Shown: positions 11,765-24,229 of the stretch, one piece after another | How positions within the stretch are numbered: the stretch's first letter is position 1 | Layout of the letters: each line of letters opens with the position of its first letter | NCBI RefSeq assembly: GCF_004664715.2 | Contig: NC_051075.1 | Location: forward strand, 29,470,504 to 29,534,503 | From: Peromyscus leucopus | Lineage: Eukaryota; Chordata; Mammalia; Rodentia; Cricetidae | Reading direction: 5' to 3' | DNA length: 64,000 bases | Translations under genes and position numbers: made by a program | Notes under the pieces: generated by a model | What the model was told of the DNA's origin: nothing | The model's database searches: none | Seen by the model: the letters and a program-made list of their open reading frames with translations, nothing else

Positions 11765-12265
11765 CAAAATAGCCCTCCTCGGTTGCCTATAGATCTTTGT
11801 GTAGGGTTGGGGCCTCATGGGATTTCCTTTTTCCATTTTGATATACTCATTGGTGTCATCAGCTCACATTGGGGCAGTCATGTTGGTGAGACTTCATGAA
11901 TGTGGCTCCTTAAGTTAGTATGAGGGGGAGATGTCGTCTTCTTCAGGGAAGAGCACACTAATCGGTTGGCCAGTACCAAATAGTCAGCCCTGAAATCATC
12001 ATATCTATATCTATATCTACACATATGTAGGGATATATATATATATATGTATATATATATGTATATATATATATATAACACATTATACAGATTAAGCAGG
12101 TTATATTTAGAATTATAAGTGTGTTGGTACATATAAATATATCTATGCAATAACAATCCAAAAATAGTCCAGGAATTTGAAGGAGAGGGGGAAAGGGTAT
12201 ATGGGAAGATCTGGAGGGAGCATAGGGAAGGGTGAAATGTTGTAATTAGACTCTAATATCAAACA
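11765..12265 (+). mobile_element. Lx-type LINE-1 3' UTR with inverted 5' part
   Basis: From 11765 to about 11925 the plus strand carries Lx 3' UTR in reverse (agatctttgtgtagggttgg, gtcatgttggtgagacttca). From about 11930 to 12265 it carries the same UTR in sense (cagggaagagcacactaatc, aagcaggttatatttagaat, agatctggagggagcatagg). The switch of strand inside one element matches a 5'-inverted insertion. A TA/TATG microsatellite at 12001-12077 occupies the place where Lx UTRs normally have TA repeats. I could not define a target duplication, so post-insertion rearrangement is possible. Confidence 0.7.
12001..12077. repeat. TA/TATG-rich microsatellite
   Basis: Imperfect (TATATC), (TA) and (TATATG) units inside an Lx 3' UTR. 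Confidence 0.9.
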
Positions 12266-12425
12266 TGTCTGAAAAAGACTTAAGTATTTTCTTTTGAATT
12301 GATAATCATTCTCATTTTTAAAGAATACAAAAAATATTAGTAAGTTTAATTTTTTTCCAGTGTCCATATCATTCTGAAATTCCTCTTTGTCTAACGCATT
12401 TTTCCCCATGTTGTATTTTCATGTT

Positions 12426-12641
12426 CAAAAACTCAAGAAGGCTTAGGGCTGGATAGATGGCTCAGAGGTCAAGAGTACTGACTGCTCTTCCAGAGGTCCT
12501 GTGTTTAATTCCTAGCACCCACATGGCAGCTCATAAGGACCTGTAACTCCAGTTCCAGGGGATCTAATACCCTCACACAGATATGCATGCAGACAAATCA
12601 CAAATGCACATGAAATAAAAAAATAAATTACAAAAACTCAA
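12426..12641 (+). repeat. B2/B3 SINE with 11-bp target duplication
   Basis: The element has the B2 head ctggatagatggctcagagg, the B-box-like ttcctagcacccacatggca, gttccaggggatctaatacc and an AATAAA-rich tail. The flanks caaaaactcaa at 12426-12436 and 12631-12641 match perfectly. Internal pol III A and B boxes are those of the parent tRNA-like SINE. Confidence 0.92.
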
Positions 12642-12977
12642 AAGCAAATAACTTAATATAAGAAAAGTACAATACAGTGCCAGGCCTGATTTTTACACAA
12701 TATAATAGTAGAATCATATAAATTTCAAGCCAAAGGAGAATTGTGTAATTTTCTATGAAGTACTAAATCAATCATAATCTGAAACTCAATGAGTTTCTTC
12801 TAAGGTGTGGCTGCTTGTATTCTGCAAATTGACTCTTAGAACTTGCAAGTCTTAATAACGGGTATCAGAGGCAACAAGGTGATCAGATTCCTCTTGAGCT
12901 ATAGGATTTGATACTGTTTTTTAAAAAATCAGCTTCAGTTTTGATTGTTTAACTTAAGCATTAATTACTTTTCTTAT

Positions 12978-13310
12978 TCCTGTTACCAAATATCTGTCAT
13001 GAAAAGCATGTGAAGGAGAAAGTTGTATTTTGTCTCACAATTTAAGAAGGAAACAGTCCATCATAGTGAAGACAAGGCAGTTGGCTCTTTAAGCGATCAC
13101 ATTGTAGCCATCTGCAGTAAGGATACAGACAGAAGGCAGGAAGTGGGTCCAGGTGATTAAATTTCAAATCAACCACTAGATATACAGTTTTCTCCAATAA
13201 GCTCCACTTTTGAAAGGTTTCACAGCCTTTCCAAATGGCATCACTACCAGGTGGGGGCCAAGTGTTAAAATGCATGAGCTTAACGGAGACAATAGGATTC
13301 AGGCTACAGC
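12978..13310 (+). repeat. LTR-like rodent repeat (MaLR-type, name uncertain)
   Basis: The blocks gtattttgtctcacaattta, cagtccatcatagtgaagac, ttcacagcctttccaaatgg and gtgggggccaagtgttaaaa occur in the order I know from a common rodent LTR-like family. Boundaries and name are uncertain. It may be related to the copies at 28337, 52502, 53490, 58300, 61435 and 63096. Confidence 0.55.
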
Positions 13311-13589
13311 AGCATGGTAGGAAATATTGGTGTTCGTTTTGTTTTTCCACGTTTTCATGTATAATATCTTTACATTCATATAGGTTATTTAGTGTATAAT
13401 CTGACAAATGCAGACACTTTCTCTATAGATAAAAGTTGCTTCCAAATGACTGTTGCAAAAGAAAATCTCATTAATACTTATCCGGTTTTAGAAATCAAGT
13501 ATTTTGGATTGAAATCATCCTATAATCTCCTCCTTTCTTGTATATTATTTTTGAGTCAAGGAATATTAAAATCTGAATATTAACATAAA

Positions 13590-14690
13590 TATATCTTTTT
13601 TTTTCTTTTGTTGAAAATAGATTTTGTATATAATACTCTCTGACTATAGTTTCCCCAACCCAGGTACTCCTGGATTGTCCTTGTGTCCCCTCCCATCCAC
13701 ATCTACACCCTTTCTGCATCTCCTTAGAAAACAAGCAGGCATCTAGATAATAAAATAAAATAACATAGCACAAGAGCATACAAACTGGAACAGGACAAAA
13801 CAGAAGAAAAAAAGACAAAAAATTTAAAATAGCACAAGAAACACATATAGACACAGAGATACACATGTGAAGGATTCCCATAAAACTACAAAATTGGAAG
13901 CCGTAAAACATGCTCAAAGAACTTGTCCAGTAAAGCATTTAAAAGAAAAAAATTCCCCGACAAAACATTATGAGCCAAAAAAAAAAAAAAAAAAAAAAAA
14001 ACCAACCAAACAAACAAAAAACCCAAAAACCCTCTATGCCATTGAGTTCATTTTGTGTTGGCCATCTACTGCTGGGCATAGGGCATGCCCTAAAGTGTGA
14101 TTTGTATCCCCTGTGAGACTCCTTTGGAGAGAACTAATTTTTCATTTGTGAGTGGTCATCCATTGGGGTTAGCTTCTGGATTAGGGATGGGGGTTTGTGT
14201 CCACTTCTCTCAGCATTGGGGTCTCTTCTGGTGCAGACTCTTGCAGGCCTTGTGCATGCTGCCTCAGTCTCTGTGAGTTCGTACGTTTGCATGTCAGTCC
14301 TGCTGTCGTTAAAGGGTCTTGTTTCTTCCCTATTCTCAGTCCTTTCTGGCACTCACATTCTTTCTACTTCTTCTTCCACAGAGTTCCCTGACCACTTTGG
14401 GGAGGGATTTGATGGAGATATCCCATTTAGGACTGAGTGTTCCAAGGTCTTTTACTCACACTGCACACTGTCCAGCTGTGGGTCTCTGTATTTGTTCTTC
14501 TTAAGGAGGAAGCCTCTCTGATGGTTGAGCAAGACATTGATCTGGGGAGAGCAGAATGTCATTAGGATTCATGTCATGGCTGTGCTCCTTTAGTAAAACA
14601 GTAGTATTTGGTTTTCCCTTAGGTCCCTGGTCTATCTGGTCTCAGGATCTTGGTCATCTGAGCAGTGGTTATCTTTCAACGAAAATGAAT
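13590..14690 (-). mobile_element. Lx-type LINE-1 3' UTR, minus strand
   Basis: About 1.1 kb of Lx 3' UTR in reverse. The order read left to right is: tail end (cttttgttgaaaatagattt), an A-rich part ending in a run of about 25 A, tctatgccattgagttcatt, cttctggattagggatgggg, cttgtgcatgctgcctcagt, catttaggactgagtgttcc, and ctcaggatcttggtcatctg. This matches, from memory, the mouse Lx UTR along its length. No ORF2 sequence is present, so it is 5' truncated. A 147-codon frame on the minus strand (13495-13938) lies mostly in this UTR and is not a gene. Confidence 0.85.
13977..14001. repeat. Poly(A) run of about 25
   Basis: Homopolymer inside the Lx 3' UTR. Length is liable to slippage. Confidence 0.95.
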
Positions 14691-14752
14691 ATTAGAATGT
14701 GCCAAGACATTTTCTTAAATTCTCTTTATTTTCATAAATTACAAAAGGCAAA

Positions 14753-14968
14753 GGCTGGAGCGATGCCATATCAGCTAAGAGCGCTTACTGCTCTTCCAGA
14801 GGCCCTTGGTTTGCTTCCCCGTATTCACATGGTACCTCACAATCACCTCCATCTGCAGTCTCAGGGAATCCCATGTCCTCTTTTTGGATTCTGTTGGCAA
14901 TGCATACATATGGTGGGTGCACCAAACATACATGCAGGCAAAATACTTGTACACATAAATTAAAAACA
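14753..14968 (+). repeat. B2/B3 SINE
   Basis: Head ggctggagcgatgccatatc, gcttactgctcttccagagg, gcttccccgtattcacatgg and a tail rich in A. Typical order with moderate divergence. No clear target duplication. Confidence 0.82.
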
Positions 14969-16320
14969 AAGGAACAATATATTTTCAATAATTAAAAAAA
15001 TAAAAGGTAACATCTCTACTTTCATGGAGTTCTGTAGTGGCTAGTATGCATAATGTATCTGAAAGCCTCACAAACCAAAGTGTTGAAATAAATACTGAAG
15101 TGTCAACATTTCAAGTCCAATTTTGAAAGATAATATATGCAGTCAAATGTGAAGTTGAGATGTCTAATCCTTTAAGTAAATTTAATGATCTAAGAGCAAT
15201 TTACCCTTGTGCCAGAATGCACTATGTAGTAAAACGTGTATGGTTAAAATAAGAAAATTATAATTATTTCAAAGAAAGCTGTAATATGCTTGGGAAACCT
15301 GATACATAATTTTATTTAAAGCACAATATGAAGGGTGAACTTAAACCAAAGAGTCATAGAGTTAAATGAGAGAAAGATAAATGCAGATGCTTAACAATCC
15401 CAGTGGCCCCACAAGATCACAGAGGTTTGAAATTAGTGGATAAGTATTTTAGAATGGAGGAGACATGTGATCAGGATAGAAGGAGGGAGTATAAATCACA
15501 GTTGGGCGTAAGGGTTGGTCTTAGCTTTTTTTTTTTTTAAATGCGGTATAAATAAGTGAAGAAAGGGAAGAGATGCCTTAAAATATTATTGCAGTAAGAA
15601 TTCTTATTAACTTTCTGTGACATTTTGAAATTTTTTAGTTGGGAGATTGTACTGCTGGAAATTATATTCTGATCTAATCAGATATTGACACTTCTAATGA
15701 GTAACGAAATATTTGAGCCACAGGCTGAGTGAAAGACTGCAAACTTCTAGGTGGGAGGCTGTTGAAACATGCATCATGCAGTTGGCATTAGAATTAGAAA
15801 TAAACAACAAAGCTATGATTTCCTACTTAGTTCCCCTAGAGCTTATCGATTGGAATGTTTAATGCATTTTAATTTTGAGAGTCTTAAGAATTCTCTTAAT
15901 CCCTTGTGGTCTTCCTGATTATGGGATATTGCTACGGCCTGTGTGACTTTAGTACCAGTCCTGGTAGTTAAGGCATTCAAAAGCAGGCCCACAAACCAGT
16001 GTGGGTATGCAACAAGTTTACTGCATCCTGATTACCTACTCCTGTGAATCCAATGAGACAAAATGTTCCCAAAAGACAGACTTGCCAGTGGTCAACAGAA
16101 AATAAGGGACAAAGAAGTCATGAGGGACAAAAGATCCGTAGTGAACCAGTCCTCCAAAGTTCATGAAATTCACTCAGGGTGTTTGGACACCTGATTTCCT
16201 GCACCCAATTTTACCATGTGTGTGAAAGTCCAAAAGACAGTATTCTGGGTTACACACTTCAGGGTGAGCCACTAACTACTCAATTATAAACTAACTAAAA
16301 TATTTTTATTATAGTTATTT
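14969..16320. other. No gene or repeat recognised
   Basis: About 1.35 kb of A/T-rich DNA. The part from 15930 to 16260 is less A/T-rich and could be old LTR-derived sequence, but I cannot name it. Confidence 0.45.
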
Positions 16321-16324
16321 ATTA

Positions 16325-16359
<35 letters not shown>
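16321..16359. repeat. (ATT)n microsatellite
   Basis: About a dozen ATT units, nearly perfect. Confidence 0.95.
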
Positions 16360-17003
16360 ACATTTGAACAGAGTTACCTTTTAAAAATGGATCATGCTTC
16401 TCTAAGAAGTCATAGTTCTTTAAGCAAAAATTCCTGTGCTGAGAATGGGATATCTCTCTATGAATTGCTGTCCAGGAAGCTATCAGAAATTCCTAATGCA
16501 GTAAAGGCTATTGCCTTTTCTTTCTGTTACTCGCCTGAGAAGACAGTACACACTTAGGATGCAGCATACAAGGGAACTAAGCTAGAACTAAGTTGGAAGC
16601 CTCCACAGTACTGGTGAGCATTCACAGGGGTGGAAAGTGCTGGGAAGGTTGCTGGTGGAGAAATGTCTTCCATGATCTTTCTGATTGTGAATTGTAAGTG
16701 AGCACTATAATACTCACTGACAGTACAGCACACATAATGCCTATAAAGATGTTTCAAGAAAGGTGGTACAATAGTGGAACTATTATTTTGGGAGTATATA
16801 ACTACTTTCTGATTCGGTTTGAGACCCCTCCACAAGAAGGCTGAACCTATTACTGATACTGAACTAAATAGATTTGTAACCAAACTGCCTTCTAAATATT
16901 TACAATCAGGCCCTTAGACAATCTCTCTAGCCTGCTTTGTCATAAAATAATCTTTATACATTGAACGACAGTTAGTGGAGAGTTATAAGTAGATAGAGGG
17001 TTC
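16360..17003. other. No gene or repeat recognised
   Basis: No repeat landmarks. A minus-strand frame of 109 codons (16554-16883) has no recognisable similarity. Confidence 0.45.
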
Positions 17004-17369
17004 AGAATTGGTGCTGAATGGGTGAGACAGTTGATTGGCTTGATCTGTTTGGGAGGCATCCAGACAGTGGGACTGGGTCCTGTGCTCATTGCATGAGTTG
17101 GCTGTTTGAAACCTGGGACTTATGCAGGGATGCTTGGCTCGGCCTGGGAGGAGGGGACTGGACCTGCCTGGACTGAGTCTACCAGGTTGATCTCAGTCCT
17201 CGGGGGAGGCCTTGCCCTGGAGGAGGTGGGAACAGGGGTGGCATTGGGAGAAGGGGAGAGCGGTGGGAGGGGGGAGAACAAGGGAATCTGTGGCTGATAT
17301 GTAGAACTGAATTGTATTGTAAAATAAATTAAATCAAATCAAAATAAAAATAAAAAAATAGAATTGGTG
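17004..17369 (+). mobile_element. 5'-truncated LINE-1 3' UTR with 10-bp target duplication
   Basis: The element spans 17014-17359 and begins inside the 3' UTR (gaatgggtgagacagttgat). It carries the same blocks as 2640-3161, including gaaacctgggacttatgcag and gaacaagggaatctgtggct, and ends in an AAATTAAATCAAAT-type tail. The flanks agaattggtg at 17004-17013 and 17360-17369 match perfectly. Its similarity to the UTR at 2820-3161 suggests the same young subfamily. Confidence 0.88.
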
Positions 17370-17719
17370 AATGCTGAGTTCTCAATACTAAAAAGGGTGT
17401 CTATATCACTGCCTCCATAACTGAGACTGTCACAGAAAAATGAGCAAAATGATTGAAGGAGCTAGAGGATGAGAAGGAGTCTCATGAAACCCTCTCTTCT
17501 GGAAATGACATGGCTGACAGAATCATGAGGCAAACAAAATCTCCTTTTTCTTTCTTGTTGTTCCAAGAGCGACTATGAACATTTCAAGATGTTCCTAGAC
17601 AGGGAGGAATTTCCTGAAACAACTCAGGCCTTGTGGGGGATATCTTATGGTGTAGGAGAACCGACTGGGACAGACTAGCTCTGTTCCTGTCCCCTCTGGA
17701 AATAAGATATTCTTCAATT
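17370..17719. other. No gene or repeat recognised
   Basis: Unique-looking DNA. No sustained reading frame. Confidence 0.45.
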
Positions 17720-17871
17720 TTTTAAATTTTGTTTGTGTTAAGTTTTTGATGATTCCATGCATGTATGCAGTCCATAGTGGATATAGCCACAGCACATTTT
17801 TATCATCTCTTATGTTCCTCCTATTCCTATGGACACACCTCCTCCCTTCCCCTCAACCATTCTACCTCCTA

Positions 17872-17874
<3 letters not shown>
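17720..17874 (-). repeat. Possible LINE-1 3' end fragment (antisense)
   Basis: The run gatgattccatgcatgtatg followed by a C/T-rich stretch resembles the reverse of an old LINE-1 tail and UTR end. Weak and short. Confidence 0.3.

Positions 17875-17938
<64 letters not shown>
17875..17938. repeat. (TG)n microsatellite
   Basis: A pure GT/TG run of about 60 bases. It can adopt Z-DNA and is probably polymorphic. Confidence 0.98.
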
Positions 17939-20900
17939 ATGAAGAGGTCTTGTGGGAGGGCCCTATTGAACTTCTTGCTACCAATTATGGGAAGACCCTT
18001 TGTGAATGATGGGCCTTCATCATCATTCAGTAAGAGGACGATAGTTTCAGTGGGATGCATTCTGAAATGTTTGGCTTTCATTTAAGCATAAGCACTACCA
18101 GAAGTGAGTTGGGAAACATAAGAAGGATTTTTCTGTTTTCTTAATCTGCTTTGCTCTTTTGTGATTAATTCTAAAGTCTATGCATAGTAGTTTCTCTTGA
18201 TCTATAAAGAGAATCCTTCTAAATTAACAACCCCAACCCTTAATTGGCTATCCTAACACAAGAAGAAGTTACTCTTTGAACAGGTTTGGTGTCATCCTCA
18301 ATCAATACTTGTGCTCCTGTGTGCTTCATGCTAATTTTTGCTGTTGTTGCTGTTGTTGTTCTGGGCATTGTGCCTTCATTTGGAGATTTTGATATGGTAG
18401 TTTACTTAGTGATAAATAAAAATGTGTAGCTCATGTGTGTAACACAGCTCAAAATGTGGATGAGCTGATGATTTCTTTTGTCTTTTTGCAAGGACTTGGG
18501 AATGTGCTTGCGTTATCTAGAGTTTTAAAGAAGAGTTAGGGATCTTCTGGGTAGAATCAGCTATTCTTCTCAGCTTAACACCTTGAAGTGTTCCACTCTG
18601 CCCACTAGTTCCACTGTGTAGACCCTAAATATACAATTAGGGACTAAGTGATAAGAACAGTTTAGTGAGAAAAATACAAACGGTTGTCATCTCACAGTAA
18701 CATTTAAATTTCCTCAACTTAAAAAAATGATTAAAAGACTTAAAAAAATCTGGCCTAATGAATTTTATTTTATCATTCACCTAATATCACTTGTTTATTC
18801 TTTCAGTAAAATTTGTATTCCAGGAGAGAATAATGCCAGTTCCTCAAGTTCATTTCCAGTCAATTTCAATGAGGAGAAATCAGTTTGAAAATTATATATT
18901 CTAATTTATGTGGTCATATCTAGATTTCAGAAGAATATAAATCTATGATTCACAAGAAATTATCAAAGTAAAGTTTATATATCATGTAAATAATTACAAA
19001 CATTCTACTAAATATTTTAGCAGATTCTTTAAAATGCATTGGATATAGAGTTTCAAATGTAGACAAATCACTTCTATTTATATATCTTCGGCAACTTTTA
19101 GAAACCACTGGTTCTGCATTATTACTTTTGATTATCACAGAAGCACTGTGTAAAAATGCTCTGTAAGCGTAAGGTAAAATTAAGGTCATAACCTCCCAGT
19201 ACAGACACAAAATTTGCACAGAATATCTTCCTGAAAAATGGCAGACATGGAACTAAATTCTGTCTCTGCTGAAGTGCTAAAAAAATAGATTTTTTTCCTA
19301 ATATTCAATCTTGTCTGATAGTTTTCAAAACCAAGTATCCATTATGTTTCTCTTTTAGCCAGTCATTTTGATAACTACAGGACAAACAGTTATTAAGATA
19401 GTTTTATCCTGCTAGATGAATATTATGGTAAATACATTTAACAGCCCACATTAAAGCTTAATCTGGAAGTTGTAGATACAGGAGTTACTTTGTTCCCTGT
19501 TCACTTAGCAAACACAAGAATATAATCTTGTCTTTTATTCTACAATGTTTCCCAAATAAGAGCTCATACATGCAGATTCACTTATTTTCAGTATTGAGCA
19601 GATGGTTTCATGAAAGAAACACATCTCAGGAACTGGACACTCTGATTCTGTTTTTGCCTGAATGCAAACTTTATATATATGTATGAGATCATTTTTTAAG
19701 CTTTTTAATCATTGGTTTCTACACTTATGTAGTAAAAAATAAATAAAAATAACTTGCCTACCTCATATGATTAGTAGGAGAGAAATACTATTTTAAAAAT
19801 AAAATTGGAACTGAAAAATATAGAAGGATGAAATGGATTCAAATTCAGTCAGTATAAAATTCTTCACTTTATCAGAGCAATTGCTATTTAAAATAATTGT
19901 CTATAATAAAGCTGAATGTTGATGATATCCAGAATATCTACGTATTCTGGTATGTGGTATTCCTGGGCTGATAGCTGAAAAATAAAGTGAAGTCATAGCA
20001 GTGTCAAAGGTGAAAAGTACCTTCCATTGCCCCCCCCTGAAGATCTTAGTATGCCAAATAAGATTTGTCAATGCAGGCTCATAGGCTGAAACTGGTTGTA
20101 GTACTACTGTTCTACTTTACATTAGGCTGCCAATGCAAAGCCAAGTGCTTGTGATGCTAACGGAAGAAGGAATAAGTAATAAAATATGTAAGGGCAATAA
20201 CTGGAAGACAGAGAAGCATTATGTCTTCATGCACATATCTATGTAGAAATCACACCTTTGTTTTGAGATGATCACTGAGCCTTCCTTTCTGTCTTACAGT
20301 TTTTCCTTCCTCACCTTTGTAGTGTACCTTTAAAAGAGCAATGCAAATGAAAGATTAGGACATTGCAAACTTGAAAATTTAAATACATGCACCATTCACA
20401 AAAGTAATCAATTTCATTCTTAATTAAATGCATCTATCATAATCACTGATTTACTTGTATTTTGATAGCACACAAAGCTGATGTCTCTTTATGGCCCAAG
20501 ATATTGTACAAGAACTTACCATTTACAGGAGACAGAATAAGAGACAGATAGCAGCATCGTGAACTATTATCAAAGATACTTGTTTCTCCAATTTGATTGT
20601 CTTTTTCTGGCATCTCATGATTTCACACATTTGTAAAAAACTTCTAGGACTCACCAAGTGTTTTTTTTTTCTTTTTTTTTTTTTAATTCTTTTTGGTTGC
20701 TTATGTCAGTCAGACATGAAACATTTGAAATCCAAACAGCATAAACAGATCATTGTATTAGGAACTGTGTACATCTCTCTTGGAGTTAGAATTCTAAAAA
20801 TGACTATTTGAAGAAAGAACATAAAAATTTAAGATATAGAATGGCAGAGTAGACAAAGACATTAAAAAAATCACACTCTCTCAAGTGCAAATTACATGGT

Positions 20901-23900
20901 ATCCCCCATCCTGATGTAAAGACACAGCACGGTAACTTGAGATTTATTTGGTCTTTCTGGAGACAGGAAGCTCTCTTTGGAGGGCACTTGAAAACATTAT
21001 TCTGAAGGTCTGGGAAGGACTTTAGATAGGGCATATGAAATATTAACTATACACTCAGCCATGTTGGCACTCTGTAGAGAAATGACAGTACATGTGATTA
21101 TAGATTTCATAAAGTGGATGAAATAAATGTATATTCTTCTCTCACCATTTTAAAGAAAGCATTACCTATATCATGATAAATTACTTACTCATCTTAAAGA
21201 CAAATATTTTGGACAATTTAAATTAAAATTATAATTAATTATAATATATTTTTCAAAATTCCAAATCGATATAGCATAATAATAAAGCTAGCATGCTTTT
21301 GTTTTACATATGCATGGATATTTTTGTCATGAAGCATCTTTTCTGTAAATGTGTATACAGATAATTGTAGTTTATTTGAGATAATCCTTATCAAATTCAA
21401 CATCAAATTTTTCTTTAAATTCCACAAATATACTGCCTCTGTGATAGTTTTCAGTTCTGTGGTGTACCGAACCTTATATTGACATAGTTCTTGTGTTTTG
21501 ATAATGGTTCTCGTCTAGATTTCAAAGATTCTAATAGTAAAAGGTAATTCTATTGCCTTAAAACATCAAAATGTGAAGATCTGAAATATTACTAAGTCAA
21601 ATAAATCTCCCAGGTTTCTTCTGCTTTCACATTTGTGCAGCATATCTCTCCGTGATGCTGAAAATGAGTGCATCAGCATAAAAGCCTCTTGAGAGAGAAA
21701 ATGTACATCGATCACCATGCATGTATTTCTGTAATACCTAGAAGCTATTGAAATAAATCCTAAACCATATCATATTTCTGACAACAGATTCCCTTCATAT
21801 GTTATTTATTGATTTACAACTAAATAGAATTGTAAATAGCTTCCATTGTGCAAAACACACATATGACCTTGAGTTACTATTTGAATGTGTTTTTAGCATT
21901 AGGAGAAAATTCATGAACATTAGACACTGTACAAGAGGCAACCAGAACCTAAAACAAATGTTATAATTTTATATCAGCAATGTGCTGAGGTAAATGTGCA
22001 TGCTGAATGTGTGTGACTGCAAAGCACTGTCCTTGCTAGCAGAGAAAATAGATTCCAGACTGGAAACTTGCTTGTATTAATATTTGAATTTCAGGTTTTT
22101 GCACTTACCACTTCACTCCATTGCAGTTCATGATTTCCATTTTAAAGAGAGAGATCACACAAGTCTTCCCCCAGCTCAATGGATGTTGTACAAATAGGTG
22201 ACCCCTACAAAGAGAATTGCCCACAGAGTTTTCAAGGAGAGATGCTATGCACATTGAGAAATTTCCCAGATCAAGTCTCCTGTCCTGGGTTGGAGCTGCC
22301 TGTTTGTTATTTAGCTACTCTCTTTAAGAGAGAGAGAGTGAAAAAAAAAAGGGCAAAGCTGGGTATCTGCTAAGAGACAGGCTATCATGATGAGCTGTCA
22401 GAGATTCCCGGGACTCTCACTTCTACATTCCTAATGACTTGGATCAAATGAAGATGGCCGGTATGGATTGCTAGAAAGATCATTTGCTTCATAATTCTTA
22501 GATACTTAATACTTCTAAACTGTTGTTTGTTTTTAACATCTTTAACTGTAGAACAAAATTTGGAGATGTTTTGTTGCTTTGTGCAACATTTTATATATCT
22601 GACACATAATTTGATTACTGGCTAAAGTTTAGCTAAACTTTATTTTGCCGTATTAAAGCACATGCTACTTAAATACAAAATACCTTGTAAAGTTTGTGTA
22701 TTATTTTGTAGTTCCCTGTCATAACTTATGTTATATATCTTAGAAAAAGTAATCAGAAAGATTAAGAGCTTTATATGTTCCTTGTGAGAAAGTCATAATG
22801 AATTTGGTATTAAATATATTTTAGAGGAATTTTATTTCAGGAGCTAAGATTAGTGTTGAGTAAATATATTATTAGAAAGCCTATTTAGGGATACACAGGT
22901 ATGCATTATTGATTTCTTAATAAAGTCAGTGAAGAAAAAATATATTGAGAGAAATTAAAACATTATTAATTTAATTATATTCTCTCAGCCCATATTGAAT
23001 AAAAAAAGCTGATGCTCAAGGGAAACAGAAATTACAGACACAAGGCTACTAAAAGCCAGTACATCCCCATTTAACTACTTTGGACAATAATATGTCCTGT
23101 TAGAATTGTGAGGGAGGACATATTTTGGAATACATTTCTTTTGAAGTCTATTTTTGGACCACAAACACTTCTTTAAACACCCCACCTGTCACAAAGATAG
23201 ACTATGCATGCTACTCTGCTGATGTCTTGTATATGTTAACATCATTGGTTTCCATGTTATTAGATCAATGATGGATCCTTTTTCTACCTTTAGTATCTTC
23301 CAGTTGTGATATCATTTCCCATTGCCTATGAACTGTCTTTTCTGGATACAGTTTATACCTCCTCACTGGCACAATGGCATGCACATTCATGCATTCATGC
23401 TCTGTGTAAGGCTATTCATGTTAACATTTTTTTTTCTTTCTAAAGCTCTCATCTTTTTAAAGCTCTCCTCTCTGTTTTTCTTCTTCTTCTTTATCCATGT
23501 ATATTTCCAGTCCTGTGCTTATAAATTTTGTTGTTGTTTGTTTGTTTGTTTTTTGTCAGCTCAGATCATGTCCTCCCCTTGATCTTCCTCAAAAATTAAA
23601 AAAAAATAACTGAATGTAGAGAGGTTGAATATATTTGTAAATTACTCTGTATAACACTTGGTAATTTAAAAAATCAAAATGTTGGCAGTTAAAAATGAAA
23701 AGAACTAGATTGTTTCTCCTGTTTGAAATCATGGATGGAAACAAGGACTTTACTAAAAAGTGGTCTGTGGCTGCCTTGTTTTGCAGTTAGCTTAATATTT
23801 TAGGATTGATAGATTATATGAGATTCTCAGACTTCTACAAAATTATTATAAACAGCTCTGACAATTTCACATTTTTAGTGGGAGTTTCAGATTTCAAATA

Positions 23901-24229
23901 GACATAACATGAACACAAGCTGATTACATGTGTTATGGATTCATCATTCCTTTTTTGCTTAATGCCCCATGATTTACTTTATTTCTGCATATCCCATATC
24001 ATGTTAGGGAAAAAAAGAAACTGGACCATCGACCTTCTGCCTACCCTAAAGTGAAGCCAAAGTAGGAAAATAAAATAGGACAGATATATGCTCCTGCCTT
24101 TACCAATTTTAGCCTTTGCTTTCAACCACAAAGCTGAGATTCCACTGAATTGTTTCTCCTTCCCTATACACTGCTGAAAAGCCATAGTTTTCTGAAATGA
24201 ATATCTCCTCTCTTCTTTCTGCATCCAAC
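17939..24229. other. About 6 kb with no gene or interspersed repeat recognised
   Basis: A/T-rich DNA with the lowest density of readable repeats in the window. There are short T runs (20660-20685, 23540-23555) and a slightly richer patch at 22100-22450 with a small GA tract. No frame above about 90 codons resembles a protein, and I saw no splice-bounded exon. This is the best place to look for conserved non-coding elements by alignment. Confidence 0.5.

Noticed and set aside
12426..12641. A tRNA gene, because of A-box and B-box-like sequence
   Set aside because: It is a B2 SINE with a tail and target duplication. The cloverleaf is not preserved.
13495..13938. 147-codon minus-strand frame
   Set aside because: Mostly inside the Lx 3' UTR at 13590-14690. 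Low-complexity composition and no domain.
14556..14963. 135-codon plus-strand frame
   Set aside because: It spans reversed Lx UTR and a B2 SINE, with no protein similarity.
17746..18085. Cys-Val or His-Thr repeat protein
   Set aside because: A translation of the TG microsatellite.
22140..22400. A possible exon or promoter, because it is less A/T-rich
   Set aside because: No splice sites, CpG enrichment or recognisable peptide. Kept only as a place to check conservation.
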